This document shows, one piece after another, positions 9,576 to 18,995 of a stretch of 64,000 nt of DNA. Every line of letters begins with the position of its first letter. The first letter of the stretch is position 1. The notes beneath the pieces were generated by a model. It did not search any database. It was given only the letters and a program-made list of their open reading frames with translations, and was not told the origin of the DNA. Both the position numbers and the translations under genes were made by a program. This DNA is from Desulfoscipio sp. XC116 (GTDB lineage Bacteria > Bacillota > Desulfotomaculia > Desulfotomaculales > Desulfallaceae), in the NCBI RefSeq assembly GCF_039851975.1, contig NZ_CP156660.1, forward strand, positions 3,229,035 through 3,293,034. Direction: 5' to 3'.

Positions 9576-9621
9576 CTCATCTAAGCTCAACTAAAAAACT
9601 TTGCTCTGCTCAACTCTACTC
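9576..9621 (-). promoter_or_regulatory. Putative TRAP-binding site of trpE
   Basis: Two blocks of four GAG/UAG triplets lie on the minus strand with 2-base spacers, plus an AAG triplet in register next to the upstream block, and a short gap between the blocks. It has the same two-block layout as the array before trpG. It sits between the promoter at 9651-9680 and the terminator at 9525-9551. Confidence 0.85.
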
Positions 9622-9650
9622 ACATATAGATATTGCGCTTTATAAAAAGT

Positions 9651-9680
9651 ATAATATAGATTAAACACATAGGTTGTCAA
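9651..9680 (-). promoter_or_regulatory. Sigma-A type promoter of trpE
   Basis: TTGACA at 9680-9675 and TATTAT at 9656-9651 with an 18-base spacer, minus strand. The start site near 9644 would place the triplet array at about +23. Confidence 0.75.
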
Positions 9681-9762
9681 TAAGTATTAATGGGTTATAT
9701 CATAAAAACATCGCTGCTTATCTAATTAGTGTTATTATAAGTATGTAATTGGAGCGCAAAAC

Positions 9763-10023
9763 ATGTTAACAACATATTTGCTGGTTATTAATCTTATTTC
9801 CTTCGGCCTTTTCGGATTGGACAAGTATCGCGCCCGGCACCGGCTGTTTCGGATTCCCAAAAGAACGCTGTTTATAATCGCCTTAGCAGGCGGAACAATC
9901 GGGACACTGGCCGGCATCTACCTTTTTCGCCATAAAACCAGACACCTTGCATTTACTATAGGTATACCTTCTATTATGCTGTTGCAAATATTGTTAGCCC
10001 TTTATTTTTATCTTTGCCATTAA
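9763..10023 (+). CDS. DUF1294 family membrane protein
   Basis: An 86-residue protein with two or three hydrophobic segments (about 4-20, 35-52, 64-84) and the family marker FGLDKYRARHRLFRIPKRTL between the first two. The family is widespread and of unknown function. It starts at ATG 9763 with GGAG eight bases upstream and ends before a bidirectional terminator. It is divergent from trpE and shares that intergenic region. Confidence 0.85.
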   Translation: MLTTYLLVINLISFGLFGLDKYRARHRLFRIPKRTLFIIALAGGTIGTLAGIYLFRHKTRHLAFTIGIPSIMLLQILLALYFYLCH

Positions 10024-10115
10024 CCCTCATGCTGAAGAGATACCGGGGATTAAGGTATATCGCCCGGTTTTGGAACTGCCTCAAATACCCGGGCCGGCAG
10101 TAATTTAACTGTTAA

Positions 10116-10144
10116 AAAATCGCCGGTGGCTCCGGCGATTTTTA
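10116..10144. terminator. Bidirectional Rho-independent terminator
   Basis: Stem AAATCGCCGG/CCGGCGATTT with a five-base loop and T/A runs on both sides. It lies between the DUF1294 gene and the convergent small gene at 10200-10319, so it can serve both strands. Confidence 0.85.
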
Positions 10145-10199
10145 TTAAGACAAACTTTACTGCACAAGCACTTTATGTTAAATTTCAAGTGCCCGGCAC

Positions 10200-10319
10200 C
10201 TATTTGTTTTTTTGCGCATTGTTCTTTTCCGGGTCGAGCTCTTTAGTCAAGGGATTGGCAAATTCGTAGTTAAAGCTCTCTTTCTTTCCCTTCTTAAATT
10301 TATCTTTATTCTTGTTCAC
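10200..10319 (-). CDS. 39-aa Lys-rich hypothetical protein
   Basis: A 39-codon frame starts at GTG 10319 with a very strong AAGGAGGG box six bases upstream. The first half is Lys-rich (KDKFKKGKKE) and the middle reads NYEFANPLTKELDPEKN, soluble and with no membrane segment. It resembles in composition the short soluble proteins of spore formers, but I recognise no family. A bidirectional terminator follows at 10116-10144. The ribosome site is the main support for a real gene. Confidence 0.6.
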   Translation of the reverse strand: MNKNKDKFKKGKKESFNYEFANPLTKELDPEKNNAQKNK

Positions 10320-10455
10320 CGTATCCCTCCTTTCTTGATGTAATTATGACAAAATAAACGATTATTATACCTTAAAGCGCAACGGATAAAAATTTTTTTA
10401 TTTTACTCTATTATGGTAAAATACATAAATATAAAAATCATAGGAGGATTGCTGC

Positions 10456-11223
10456 ATGATCGACCCCGTAGCCATACAATTAGGCCCTTTGTCAATCAGG
10501 TGGTACGGCGTTATCATGGCCGCCGCTTTTTTGTCGGGCATTGGACTGGCTTGTAACAGAGCCCGGCGGAACAACCTCGACCCCAACCACATTCTAAATA
10601 TGGTCACCCTGATTATACCGGCTTCCATTATCGGCGCCCGGCTTTATTATGTTTTATTTACCTGGGAGAATTACCGGTTAGAGCCGTTGGAAGCGCTGGC
10701 CATCTGGCACGGCGGTCTGGCCATTCACGGCGGTATTATCGGTGGACTGCTGGCCGGGTTATTTTATGTACACCGCTACGGTATTTCCCCCTGGCAAACC
10801 GCGGACATATTAGCACCCAGTTTGATATTGGGACAGGCCATCGGACGCTGGGGCAACTTTATTAACCAGGAAGCCCACGGCGGACCGGTAACTGAGCAGT
10901 TTATCAGTCATTTTCCGGCCTTCATAAAGAATCAAATGTTTATCGAGGGACAATATTATCACCCCACTTTTCTTTACGAATCTATTTGGAATCTTGCCGT
11001 GTTTATCATTCTTATCTGGCGATGGCCCCATAAAAAGGCGCATGGTGAAATTGCCTTTTTGTATCTTATTCTATATTCCGCCGGGCGATTTTTTGTTGAG
11101 TCGCTGCGCACCGACAGTTTAATGCTTGGCCCCATACGAGTAGCCCAATTGATTAGCATTGTACTAATACTGGCAGGTACGGCGGGTATATACATACTGC
11201 GCAAAAAAAATCCGGCTCATTAA
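10456..11223 (+). CDS. lgt: Phosphatidylglycerol-prolipoprotein diacylglyceryl transferase
   Basis: Integral membrane enzyme that adds diacylglycerol to the lipobox Cys of prolipoproteins. The 255-residue protein has about seven membrane segments, the GGLAIHGGIIGG motif (about 95), GRWGNFINQEAHGG (about 132) with the conserved Arg, Asn and Glu, HPTFLYES (about 172) and a C-terminal RFFVESLRTD. The start ATG 10456 follows AGGAGG. It stands alone and convergent with the HD-GYP gene, separated by a shared terminator. Confidence 0.97.
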   Translation: MIDPVAIQLGPLSIRWYGVIMAAAFLSGIGLACNRARRNNLDPNHILNMVTLIIPASIIGARLYYVLFTWENYRLEPLEALAIWHGGLAIHGGIIGGLLAGLFYVHRYGISPWQTADILAPSLILGQAIGRWGNFINQEAHGGPVTEQFISHFPAFIKNQMFIEGQYYHPTFLYESIWNLAVFIILIWRWPHKKAHGEIAFLYLILYSAGRFFVESLRTDSLMLGPIRVAQLISIVLILAGTAGIYILRKKNPAH

Positions 11224-11359
11224 GATCAAAATTAAAAAAAATCCCTAAGGGGATCCAAGTACTAATAAGTATTTTCAAATTCAACATTATAGCGATAATT
11301 TATAAGTTGATAATTATCTTTTTGATATACCCCGTACAAATCCACAATTAGAATTTTAC

Positions 11360-11399
11360 AATATTAAGACAGGCTATCTAAACCGCCTGTCTTAATATT
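11360..11399. terminator. Bidirectional terminator between lgt and the HD-GYP gene
   Basis: A 15-bp perfect stem (AATATTAAGACAGGC and its complement) with a ten-base loop lies between the two converging genes. Confidence 0.8.
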
Positions 11400-11409
11400 A
11401 AAGGACTTA

Positions 11410-12453
11410 TTACTTGCTGATGTATTGCTCCTGCACCAGATTCATAAATGAACTAACCACTTGGGGATCGAATTGGGTAGCGACATTTTTTTCAATTTCC
11501 GCAATGGCTTTATCCATAGGAAACGCCTTGCGGTAACTGCGATCCGAAGTCATGGCGTCAAAGGAGTCGGCCACCGCCAGTACTCGGCTAAGCAAAGGTA
11601 TGCTATCCCCCTCCAAACGATCGGGATAGCCGGTGCCATCAAAGCGTTCATGGTGGTGCTTGATTACCGTTAAGATATTTTTCATATTTTGCATGGAATC
11701 AAGTATATCTACCCCTATTGTAGGATGCTTTTTAATAATATTAAATTCAAAATCTGTAAGCCTGCCCGGTTTGGTTAAAATGGCTTCCGGAACACCGATC
11801 TTACCCACATCATGCAACAACCCGGCCAGGTAGGCCATATTGGCCATTTCTTCATCTACGCCCAGACTAAAACATATTTGCTGAGCATACTCGGCCACCT
11901 TTTCCGAATGCCAACGAGTGTAACTATCCCTTGCGGCAATAGCGTTGGCAAAAGCCCTGATAGTTTCCATATGCTGATTATTCAACTGAGCGTTGGTTTG
12001 CACCAATACTTGATTAATCTCTTCCAGCTGTTTCTTTTTTCGGCGATAAGGAGTTAAATCATAGTATACGCCACAAACACCGATAAACCCGCCTTCATCA
12101 TCCATCAGCGGTGAGGAGCAGACTCGGCAAATGGCAGTTTCATCCCCAATGCTTGTGTGCAACTCAAATTCCCGGGTTAAAACCCGGCCTGTCTCCAATG
12201 TCTCTATAAGAGGATCCAAGTAATTTCCCTGATCATCTTTTTTTTTCCCCCGGAAGAAAACATCTTCGATCTTTCGATTAATCAGCTGCATATGACGAAC
12301 GGCCCTGTGCCTTTTTAAAATATCATTACAACCAACTATTACTCCATCCTTATCAACAATCACCACACCACAGGTCGATGTTCTAATAATTATGCTTTTT
12401 ATATCTTCACGGGCCATGAATTCATTTATACGATTGTCCTTTTCGTTCAGCAA
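11410..12453 (-). CDS. PAS and HD-GYP domain protein, probable c-di-GMP phosphodiesterase
   Basis: 347 residues. A PAS-like domain (about 17-140) with CGVVIVDKDG and a PAC-like end is joined by a short helix (about 140-165) to an HD-GYP domain. The latter carries HDVGKIGVPEAIL (about 216), KHP, HHHERFDGTGYP (about 270) and VADSFDAMTSDRSYR (about 297), so all metal-site residues and the GYP loop are present. It probably degrades c-di-GMP in response to a signal sensed by PAS. There is no membrane segment. The start is TTG 12453 with GGGGTG nine bases before it. Confidence 0.9.
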   Translation of the reverse strand: MLNEKDNRINEFMAREDIKSIIIRTSTCGVVIVDKDGVIVGCNDILKRHRAVRHMQLINRKIEDVFFRGKKKDDQGNYLDPLIETLETGRVLTREFELHTSIGDETAICRVCSSPLMDDEGGFIGVCGVYYDLTPYRRKKKQLEEINQVLVQTNAQLNNQHMETIRAFANAIAARDSYTRWHSEKVAEYAQQICFSLGVDEEMANMAYLAGLLHDVGKIGVPEAILTKPGRLTDFEFNIIKKHPTIGVDILDSMQNMKNILTVIKHHHERFDGTGYPDRLEGDSIPLLSRVLAVADSFDAMTSDRSYRKAFPMDKAIAEIEKNVATQFDPQVVSSFMNLVQEQYISK

Positions 12454-12796
12454 GAATTACACCCCGAATTTCAACATAATGTTATTAAAAAAGCATTCAT
12501 TTGCTAATTCTACAACAGCAAATGAAATCCTTCCTATTCATAATTGGCATTTCTCTTTTTTTCGGAATTTTACCGATATAGGTACGACTTACATTTATAG
12601 ACAAGTTTAAACTGTAAAGGAATATACCTTAAGACCGCTCCGTGTTCGGATGAATTTGGAAAACGTTTGGGCCAAGATGTACTAACTGCTTGTTTGCTAA
12701 AGACACGCCGAGCTGCTTGACTTGCCCCGGCGACCATTTTATGGTAAGCTTCTAAATGAGATAATCTCCTATAATGCTCCAAAGGAGGAGCCTGCT
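12454..12796. other. Intergenic region between divergent HD-GYP and ftsK genes
   Basis: AT-rich stretch without a convincing gene. An 87-codon minus-strand frame across its right side overlaps the ftsK start and has no ribosome site. The only signal I see for ftsK is a possible promoter at 12717-12745. Confidence 0.5.
12717..12745 (+). promoter_or_regulatory. Possible promoter of ftsK
   Basis: TTGACT and TATGGT are separated by 17 bases, about 50 bases before the TTG start. The -10 is a poor match, so this is tentative. Confidence 0.35.
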
Positions 12797-15115
12797 TTGA
12801 CAAAATCCGCGAAAAAAAAGAACGCTCAGTCAAAATCAGGTCCCGGCATTATGTTGGATATAGCCGGACTTACAATTATTGCATTATCATTAATTGGCCT
12901 GGCCAGCGTATTTACCAGTACTGTAGGTTCTGTCGGTACAGTTGGATTATTAATTAAAAAAAGTTTAAGAATGCTCGCCGGGTCAGGCTATGTAATCTTT
13001 TTATTTTTATTGATACCCATCGGCATTAAGCTGATGAGCCACAACAGGTGGCGGGTAAACAACCGTTTTTGGGGACTGCTGGTTCTTTTCGGCGGTTTGC
13101 AAATATTCCTGCACCGGAACATCCCCATGTCCGAATCATTCAGCGCCGGTCTTGCGGGACAAGGCGGAGGAATGACCGGAGCCATACTGGGTTATGCCTT
13201 GAAATACTGTTTCGGCACCGTAGGTACCTATGTTTTTTTTGTTTTATTAATTTTACTTGGTATTACTCTTTGCACCGGCGGCTCTATTAAAGATTTAATA
13301 TTAAACAGCTTGTATAGATTCAGGTCCGCGGCAAACAGGGTAAGCAACCTGATCATAAATTTTTTATATACTGAAGTGGATGAACCGGAAGCACAGCAGG
13401 ATAAGAAGAACCACCCGGCAATTGATGCCGAATTATCCGACGATGACAACCTGCCGCGGCTTGCCGGAGACTTTACCGCACCGGTTATTGAAATGGCCCG
13501 AAATGCGGTTGCCCCGGCCGACCGGGAGGATGGTAAAGATACACCGAAGGCGACAGCGGCAAAAACATCAACTACAAGTGACTCACCGGAGGAACAGCCT
13601 GATAGCCAGCCGGCGCTTCAAGCTGCCGGCACATCGACCGGAGGACAGGAATATCACCTGCCCCCGTTGAGCTTGCTGGCTCCCCTGCCTGACCGGGCGG
13701 ATAATCCGGCCGGGCGGGACGTAAATCAACGCATAAAAGTGCTGGAACAAATATTGGACAGCTTCGGCATCAAAGCCCGGGTCACGCATGTATCCGTGGG
13801 TCCTTCCATCACCAGATATGAGCTGCAGCCCCCTCCGGGTGTTAAGGTGAGTAAAATAGTGGGTCTATCAGACGATATTGCCTTGGGCATGGCCTCAGCC
13901 GGAGTACGCATAGAAGCTCCCATACCGGGAAAAGCCGCGGTAGGCATCGAAGTGCCCAACGGTGAAATCGCCGCCGTGGCACTGCGTGAATTACTGGAGG
14001 ACAAGGCTTTTTCCGGCTCGTCTTCACGGCTTACCATTGCTCTGGGCAAAGATATAGCCGGGGCGGCGATAACGGCGGATCTGGCTAAAATGCCGCACTT
14101 GCTGATTGCCGGCGCCACCGGTTCGGGTAAGAGCGTTTGTGTGAACACATTGATTTGCAGTATTCTTTACAAAGCCACCCCGGAGGAAGTTAAATTTTTA
14201 ATGGTGGACCCCAAAATGGTCGAATTGGCTAACTACAATGGCATTCCTCATTTGGTCAGCCCGGTGGTAACCAATGCTAAAAAAGCCGCCGGGGCACTGC
14301 GCTGGGCAGTACGGGAGATGGAAACACGATACGACCTGTTTGCAGCGGCAGGAGTGCGGGACATCACCCGCTATAATGCCTTGTTTGGGGAATTTGAGCA
14401 GGAACCGGGGCAAAACCCGCTGCCTTACATTGTGGTGATTATTGACGAACTTGCCGATTTGATGATGGTTGCGCCGGCGGATGTAGAGGACGCCATTTGC
14501 CGCCTGGCCCAGATGGCCCGGGCGGCGGGCATTCACCTGGTGGTAGCTACCCAGCGCCCCTCGGTTGATGTTATCACCGGCCTTATCAAAGCCAATATAC
14601 CTTCCCGCACTTCCTTTGCGGTTTCCAGCCAAACCGACTCCCGCACCATACTGGATATGGGCGGAGCGGAAAAGCTGCTGGGTAAGGGAGATATGCTGTT
14701 CTATCCTGTGGGCGCAGCCAAGCCGATGCGGGTTCAGGGCGCTTTTATATCCGATAAGGATGTGGAAAATCTGGTGGACTTCCTTAAAGACCAGGCCCGG
14801 CCTGTTTATAATGAGGCGGTGCTGGAGGAACAGCCCGAGGGCGATGCCGTGGAAGTTGAAGAAAGCGATGAATTATTGCCTCAGGCGGCCAGGATATTTA
14901 TTGAAAGCGGAACCGCCTCTATTTCCATGCTGCAGCGCAGACTGCACATCGGCTATTCCCGGGCGGCCCGGCTGGTGGACATTATGGAGCGCCGGGGCAT
15001 CGTAGGCGGCTTTGAAGGAAGCAAGCCCCGCGCGGTACTGATGACCATGGAACAATACCGGCAGGTCTTTGAAGCCCGGGAAACATCGCCGGAGGCTAAA
15101 ACCGCGGTATCTTAA
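12797..15115 (+). CDS. DNA translocase of the FtsK/SpoIIIE family
   Basis: ATP-driven dsDNA pump that clears chromosome ends from the closing septum. Starting at TTG 12797, behind AAAGGAGG, it has 772 residues. Four membrane helices occupy about residues 20-180, then a charged Pro/Ala linker, then the motor with Walker A GATGSGKS (about 440) and Walker [10 protein letters not shown] (about 540). The C-terminal winged helix (about 685-750, [18 protein letters not shown]) would read KOPS/SRS polarity sequences. In a spore former it may act as SpoIIIE. Longer starts upstream lack a ribosome site. Confidence 0.93.
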   Translation: MTKSAKKKNAQSKSGPGIMLDIAGLTIIALSLIGLASVFTSTVGSVGTVGLLIKKSLRMLAGSGYVIFLFLLIPIGIKLMSHNRWRVNNRFWGLLVLFGGLQIFLHRNIPMSESFSAGLAGQGGGMTGAILGYALKYCFGTVGTYVFFVLLILLGITLCTGGSIKDLILNSLYRFRSAANRVSNLIINFLYTEVDEPEAQQDKKNHPAIDAELSDDDNLPRLAGDFTAPVIEMARNAVAPADREDGKDTPKATAAKTSTTSDSPEEQPDSQPALQAAGTSTGGQEYHLPPLSLLAPLPDRADNPAGRDVNQRIKVLEQILDSFGIKARVTHVSVGPSITRYELQPPPGVKVSKIVGLSDDIALGMASAGVRIEAPIPGKAAVGIEVPNGEIAAVALRELLEDKAFSGSSSRLTIALGKDIAGAAITADLAKMPHLLIAGATGSGKSVCVNTLICSILYKATPEEVKFLMVDPKMVELANYNGIPHLVSPVVTNAKKAAGALRWAVREMETRYDLFAAAGVRDITRYNALFGEFEQEPGQNPLPYIVVIIDELADLMMVAPADVEDAICRLAQMARAAGIHLVVATQRPSVDVITGLIKANIPSRTSFAVSSQTDSRTILDMGGAEKLLGKGDMLFYPVGAAKPMRVQGAFISDKDVENLVDFLKDQARPVYNEAVLEEQPEGDAVEVEESDELLPQAARIFIESGTASISMLQRRLHIGYSRAARLVDIMERRGIVGGFEGSKPRAVLMTMEQYRQVFEARETSPEAKTAVS

Positions 15116-15207
15116 AAACGCTGTGGCTTATTGTACCTTTGGGGATTGTTGATGCAGCCGAATTACCGCCGAAATATTGCCGCTTGCATTTATAGACATC
15201 CATGCCG

Positions 15208-15285
15208 TTTGCACGACACCATCAGAGGATGAAAATTAGCTTAGTCCGTCATTGCGAGGAGCAAAGCGACGTGACAATCCCCTGT
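15208..15285 (+). repeat. Dispersed GTCATTGCGAGGAGCAAAGCG repeat, copy 1
   Basis: Contains CCGTCATTGCGAGGAGCAAA and GCGACGTGACAATC. The preceding bases (GCCGTTTGCACGACACCATC, then GATGAAA) align with those before the copy at 34186-34435. The repeat covers the upstream start of the long reading frame of the next gene, which therefore should not be used as its N-terminus. Confidence 0.65.
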
Positions 15286-15356
15286 TTGGCCCAACAACTA
15301 CCAGACCATTAGTACTATTTATTATAATTGATAATTGTCCCGGAGGTTTTTACCGA

Positions 15357-16595
15357 TTGATTAATACTTCGATAGCGCAGCCAAGAATTGAGCTATATAA
15401 ATTACTGCGCGCCTTATCACTGGCTATGGATTATAACCGGAACGGATTGATGCGCCACCACCAGCGGGTGGCCTTAATTTGCTCCTATATTGCCAAAGAA
15501 ATGCAGCTGGAGTCCGCAAAGCTGCCTCAGCTGCTTTGCAGTGCCGTAATCCACGACGCCGGCACCAGCACCTTTCATGAAAAGGCCGACCTGGAACAAT
15601 TTGAGGTCAACAACCCTTGGCGGCACTGTCAGAAAGGTTACCAACTGCTTAGCAATATGCCCGTGCTGTTGCCGTTGGCTGAAGTAATATTGCATCATCA
15701 CGACCGCTGGGACGGACAAAACCCGTCCGGCTTGTCGGGCAGTGCTATTCCTCTGCTCAGCCGCATAATTTTTTTGGCTGACCGGGTAGATGTGCTGGCC
15801 GGCCGGCCCGGCAATATATTAGACTGCCGGCCGGAAATTGTGCGGCAAATCAATGCCCGGTCCGGCACCATGTTCGACCCGGAATTAATAAACGTGTTTA
15901 ACAAGGTGGCCGACAAGGAAAGCCTGTGGCTGGACCTCACTTCACAATTCATTGATATCAACCTGGACCGCCGGCTGCACACCTGCCCGGTCATTACCGG
16001 CCAATCGGAAATTATCGGCATCAGCCAAATTTTTGCCGAAATAATCGACGGCAAAAGCCCTTTTACACACCGGCATTCCCGACTGGTAGCCGAGGTAGCC
16101 GCTTTTTTAGCAGGTCAAGCCGGTTTTACAAATACGCAGCAAAAAAATATTTATGTGGCAGGTCTGCTGCATGATCTGGGTAAACTGAGTATACCCGAGG
16201 AAATACTGGAAAAACCGGCCGGGTTAAGCAGGCAGGAATTTAATATTATAAAACAGCATACTTATATCACCTACCAGATTTTAAGTATGATAAACGGCTT
16301 TGAAGAAATAAACCAATGGGCAGCCTACCATCATGAAAAATTAAACGGTGAAGGCTACCCCTTTCACTTAACGGGTGCGGATATGCCCACAGGCTCACGA
16401 ATCATGGCCGTAGCCGATATATTCAGCGCCCTGGTTGAAGACCGCCCCTACCGCAAGGGACTGCCCCGACACCGGGTGGAGGAAATAATGATACGTATGG
16501 CGGAAACCAGAAGTATTGACAGAGAAATATTGCAAATTTTAATGGACAATTACAAGGAAGCGGAAAATATAAAAGAAGCGTTGGCAGTGGGTTAA
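15357..16595 (+). CDS. Tandem HD / HD-GYP domain signalling protein
   Basis: Starting at TTG 15357 behind GGAGG it has 412 residues. The N-terminal HD domain (about 20-200) keeps the metal motif VIHDAG and HHHDRWDG, but the GYP segment reads QNPSG and is degenerate. The C-terminal HD-GYP domain (about 225-390) has GLLHDLGKLSIPEEIL, YHHEKLNGEGYPFHL and VADIFSALVEDRPYR, complete for c-di-GMP phosphodiesterase activity. No sensor or membrane part is present. A longer frame starting at 15252 would begin inside a dispersed repeat and lacks a ribosome site. Confidence 0.85.
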   Translation: MINTSIAQPRIELYKLLRALSLAMDYNRNGLMRHHQRVALICSYIAKEMQLESAKLPQLLCSAVIHDAGTSTFHEKADLEQFEVNNPWRHCQKGYQLLSNMPVLLPLAEVILHHHDRWDGQNPSGLSGSAIPLLSRIIFLADRVDVLAGRPGNILDCRPEIVRQINARSGTMFDPELINVFNKVADKESLWLDLTSQFIDINLDRRLHTCPVITGQSEIIGISQIFAEIIDGKSPFTHRHSRLVAEVAAFLAGQAGFTNTQQKNIYVAGLLHDLGKLSIPEEILEKPAGLSRQEFNIIKQHTYITYQILSMINGFEEINQWAAYHHEKLNGEGYPFHLTGADMPTGSRIMAVADIFSALVEDRPYRKGLPRHRVEEIMIRMAETRSIDREILQILMDNYKEAENIKEALAVG

Positions 16596-16618
16596 CTAGA
16601 AAGGAAGCTAAAAGGAAA

Positions 16619-17200
16619 ATGCCGGACAGCAAAATCATTAATGCAGTGGATTCTATACTCACGCCTAAAGATTACCAACATCTTTACCGACTTACAGCCG
16701 ATCCGACACCCCTTAAAGAAAACTGCGGCACTCTTTGCGGCAGTGTATGCTGCCAGCCCGGACGGGATAATGATCTGGGCATATATTTATTCCCGGGAGA
16801 GGAAGTCATGTTTAACCGCCGGGAGAACTGGCTTATTTGGGAGGCTCAAGACCCTGCCGAACAATTATTCCCGGCTTCCTGGCCCGATCCGGTATATTTT
16901 GTGCGCTGCACCCGGCCATGCCCCCGTGAGGCGCGCCCGCTGGCCTGCCGTTTTTTTCCCCTGGCGCCTCACCTGCAACAGGACGGCAGCCTGCTGATCA
17001 TTTATGAAACACTGGAGCTGCCCTACAGCTGCCCGCTGATAACCAGTGACTTACCGCTACAAAGAGACTTCATCGAAACCATAACCAAAGCCTGGCGGAT
17101 AATGCTGAAAGACTCGCGTATACGGGATTTCGTGGAGGAGGAATCTCGCTATCGTTTAGCTCAGCGGATGCCGCTGCAGATAATAGAAACCGGGCCATAA
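16619..17200 (+). CDS. YkgJ-like Cys-cluster protein
   Basis: 193 residues with a Cys-rich core: CGTLCGSVCC (about 36-45) and CTRPCPREARPLACRFFPL (about 100-118), then a further Cys near 141. This pattern matches the YkgJ/UPF0153 family proposed to bind zinc or an iron-sulfur cluster; its biochemical role is not established. It begins at ATG 16619 with AAGGA upstream, 24 bases after the HD-GYP gene, and probably shares its transcript. Confidence 0.7.
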   Translation: MPDSKIINAVDSILTPKDYQHLYRLTADPTPLKENCGTLCGSVCCQPGRDNDLGIYLFPGEEVMFNRRENWLIWEAQDPAEQLFPASWPDPVYFVRCTRPCPREARPLACRFFPLAPHLQQDGSLLIIYETLELPYSCPLITSDLPLQRDFIETITKAWRIMLKDSRIRDFVEEESRYRLAQRMPLQIIETGP

Positions 17201-17246
17201 AATTAACGGCGGCGCAAGTATAATTTAGTTATTGGCCGGTGCTGAT

Positions 17247-17504
17247 TTACATGTTTTCCGTTTTATTCACCATCCGCACAATAAGCCTGGTCAGTACCTT
17301 TTTTTCCTCCTCCCGGGCCTCGTCCCATAACTCATTAAGCAACCGCTGCTCCCGATTTCCCGGGTCGACTCTATTAGCTAAAAAATCGCCCAAACGGCAG
17401 GCTACATCATTAATATGCTCATCTGATACACCAACCGCTTCAGCCGCATTTACCACCTGGTGCAGTATTTTTTTACACTGGTGCCACGATACTTCAAGCT
17501 CCAC
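17247..17504 (-). CDS. DUF3243 domain protein
   Basis: An 85-residue helical protein in which GDFLANRVDPGNREQRLLNE (about 45-65) matches the DUF3243 family of Bacillus (YmfJ-like). Function is unknown. I chose GTG 17504 because GGAGG lies ten bases upstream; TTG 17510 is the alternative. The longer frame to 17585 crosses a terminator-like hairpin and is unlikely to be coding. Confidence 0.75.
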   Translation of the reverse strand: MELEVSWHQCKKILHQVVNAAEAVGVSDEHINDVACRLGDFLANRVDPGNREQRLLNELWDEAREEEKKVLTRLIVRMVNKTENM

Positions 17505-17532
17505 GCACAAAACACCTCCGGGCATATTATTT

Positions 17533-17661
17533 CTAGCCGGCAGGAATAATATGTATTCGACCGGTGGAAAAACAAAAAAACCCACAACAAAACATGTGGG
17601 TTTGAATCATATAGCGGGCTGACTTTTTATTAACCTCTTCCTTAGATGTTAAAGTCATCAT
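17533..17661 (-). CDS. Possible 42-aa Cys-containing small ORF
   Basis: Two adjacent ATG codons (17661 and 17658) follow an excellent GGGAGGTG box. The frame runs 42 codons and ends just before the DUF3243 gene. The N-terminal part is hydrophilic (LTSKEEVNKKSARY); the second half (HMFCCGFFCF) is Cys/Phe-rich and coincides with a terminator-like hairpin at 17573-17603. That could mean a leader peptide, or a shorter gene followed by its terminator. No family is known to me. Confidence 0.35.
   Translation of the reverse strand: MMTLTSKEEVNKKSARYMIQTHMFCCGFFCFSTGRIHIIPAG
17573..17603 (-). terminator. Terminator-like hairpin after the thiolase gene
   Basis: Stem AAACCCACA/TGTGGGTTT followed by a run of T residues on the minus strand, 136 bases past the thiolase stop and inside the possible small ORF. 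Confidence 0.65.
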
Positions 17662-17738
17662 AAGCACCTCCCGATAACATTATAGTCTTAAGATGTTAAT
17701 CAGGAAGCATGGTTTATATAAATTTTGAGTTAAATTAA

Positions 17739-18932
17739 TTAAGATACTTTAACAACCAGGGCTGCACCGGTGTCTCCGGCCGCGCATCCGGCTAATAAAC
17801 CATAACCACCGCCCAGAGTAACCAACTCTTCAATCATTTCGATAATGCCGCGACCGGTGGTGGGACCCTGGGGATGCCCGTAAATAAGCGAACTGCCGTA
17901 ATTATTGATTTTCATGACATCATAGTTTATTTCTCTGGCAAGGTATAAATCATTGGTCGCAAAAGGATTGTGCGTCTTTAGAACCTTAACATCATTAATG
18001 CCGATCCGGGCTTTTTCCAGTGCCATTTTTGCCGCTGGGAGCGGAGCCGCAGCCATATGTGCCTTTTCGGCACGGGCAAAACCATAGGAAACCACCTGTA
18101 TTTCCATACCGCTATCAGAGCTAAGCTCACGAGCTTTTTCCCTGGTGCATACGACAATAGCACAGTTGCCATCAGCAGGGTGGGTTTGAGAGGCAAAAGT
18201 ATGCACTCCACCTTCAATAACCGGCTTTAATCTGGCCACTCCTTCCTTAGTTGTACGGGTCACTCCTTCGTCCGCTTCAAGTAATGCAGTTTCCTTTTTG
18301 CTCTTTTTATATTCTATCGGGAACATGTAACGTTTCTGAAACGCCCGGTCATTAGCCAAGGAATCCAGGTACTGTTCGTAACGTCTTAAAGTTAACTCAT
18401 CACAGTCTTCCCTGGTAATCCAACCGGACTTTTGGGCCACATTCTCGGCCGTTCTAAGCATAGGCAGCCCCGCATATGGATCTTCGTTTATATTATCCAT
18501 ATTCCAGTTTTCGGAAATTACTTCTCCTCCGGGACCGGGGGGATTGGGCCAGATAGTGTGAGGACCGTTAGAGCAACGATCTGTCATAAGGCAGAATGTG
18601 TTTACAAAAGCACCTGCTTCAATGCTCGTCGCTGCCAAACCTACACAGGTCGTGGACGTAGAGCACGCCTGGGGAACATGCAGACCGGGGAGATGCGTGG
18701 CGCCGATAAGCGCAGCAGCCCAAGGTGCGGAGTAGAAAGAGCTCTTTTGTCCAACTGTTTTTCCAAAATATAGGTAATCAAACATCTTTGGATCTATATT
18801 CTTTGTTGCCAGCCACCTTTTGGCAGTTGCCGCTCCCAGTTCAATCGAATGCCCATTTTGGAGGCTTCCCTGCCAGCGGGCAAAAGGTGAACTATAGTAT
18901 GCGCCATAAGGAATAAATGCTTTAGAATACAT
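17739..18932 (-). CDS. Thiolase family protein (acyl-CoA acetyltransferase)
   Basis: 397 residues with the thiolase pattern: nucleophile Cys in PQACSTSTT (about 90), HNPFATND (about 325) in place of the common NEAFA, GHPQGPTTGRGIIE (about 352) with the active-site His, and GCAAGDTGAALVV (about 380) with the second Cys. The HNP variant occurs in the SCP2-like and archaeal-like thiolase groups. It would perform the last, CoA-dependent cleavage of the beta-oxidation module encoded downstream of the same regulator. The start ATG 18932 follows GAGGGGG, and a -24/-12 promoter lies 64 bases upstream. Confidence 0.85.
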   Translation of the reverse strand: MYSKAFIPYGAYYSSPFARWQGSLQNGHSIELGAATAKRWLATKNIDPKMFDYLYFGKTVGQKSSFYSAPWAAALIGATHLPGLHVPQACSTSTTCVGLAATSIEAGAFVNTFCLMTDRCSNGPHTIWPNPPGPGGEVISENWNMDNINEDPYAGLPMLRTAENVAQKSGWITREDCDELTLRRYEQYLDSLANDRAFQKRYMFPIEYKKSKKETALLEADEGVTRTTKEGVARLKPVIEGGVHTFASQTHPADGNCAIVVCTREKARELSSDSGMEIQVVSYGFARAEKAHMAAAPLPAAKMALEKARIGINDVKVLKTHNPFATNDLYLAREINYDVMKINNYGSSLIYGHPQGPTTGRGIIEMIEELVTLGGGYGLLAGCAAGDTGAALVVKVS

Positions 18933-18995
18933 TAAAAATATCCCCCTCGTTAATATTTAGTATGAAAAATGCATTGCACATTCAATGTTATTAAA

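Noticed and set aside
9314-9650. T-box riboswitch in the trpE leader
   Set aside because: No T-box sequence or specifier stem is seen; regularly spaced GAG/UAG triplets explain the leader better.
15252-15356. N-terminal extension of the tandem HD protein
   Set aside because: The extension begins in a dispersed repeat and has no ribosome site; TTG 15357 follows GGAGG.
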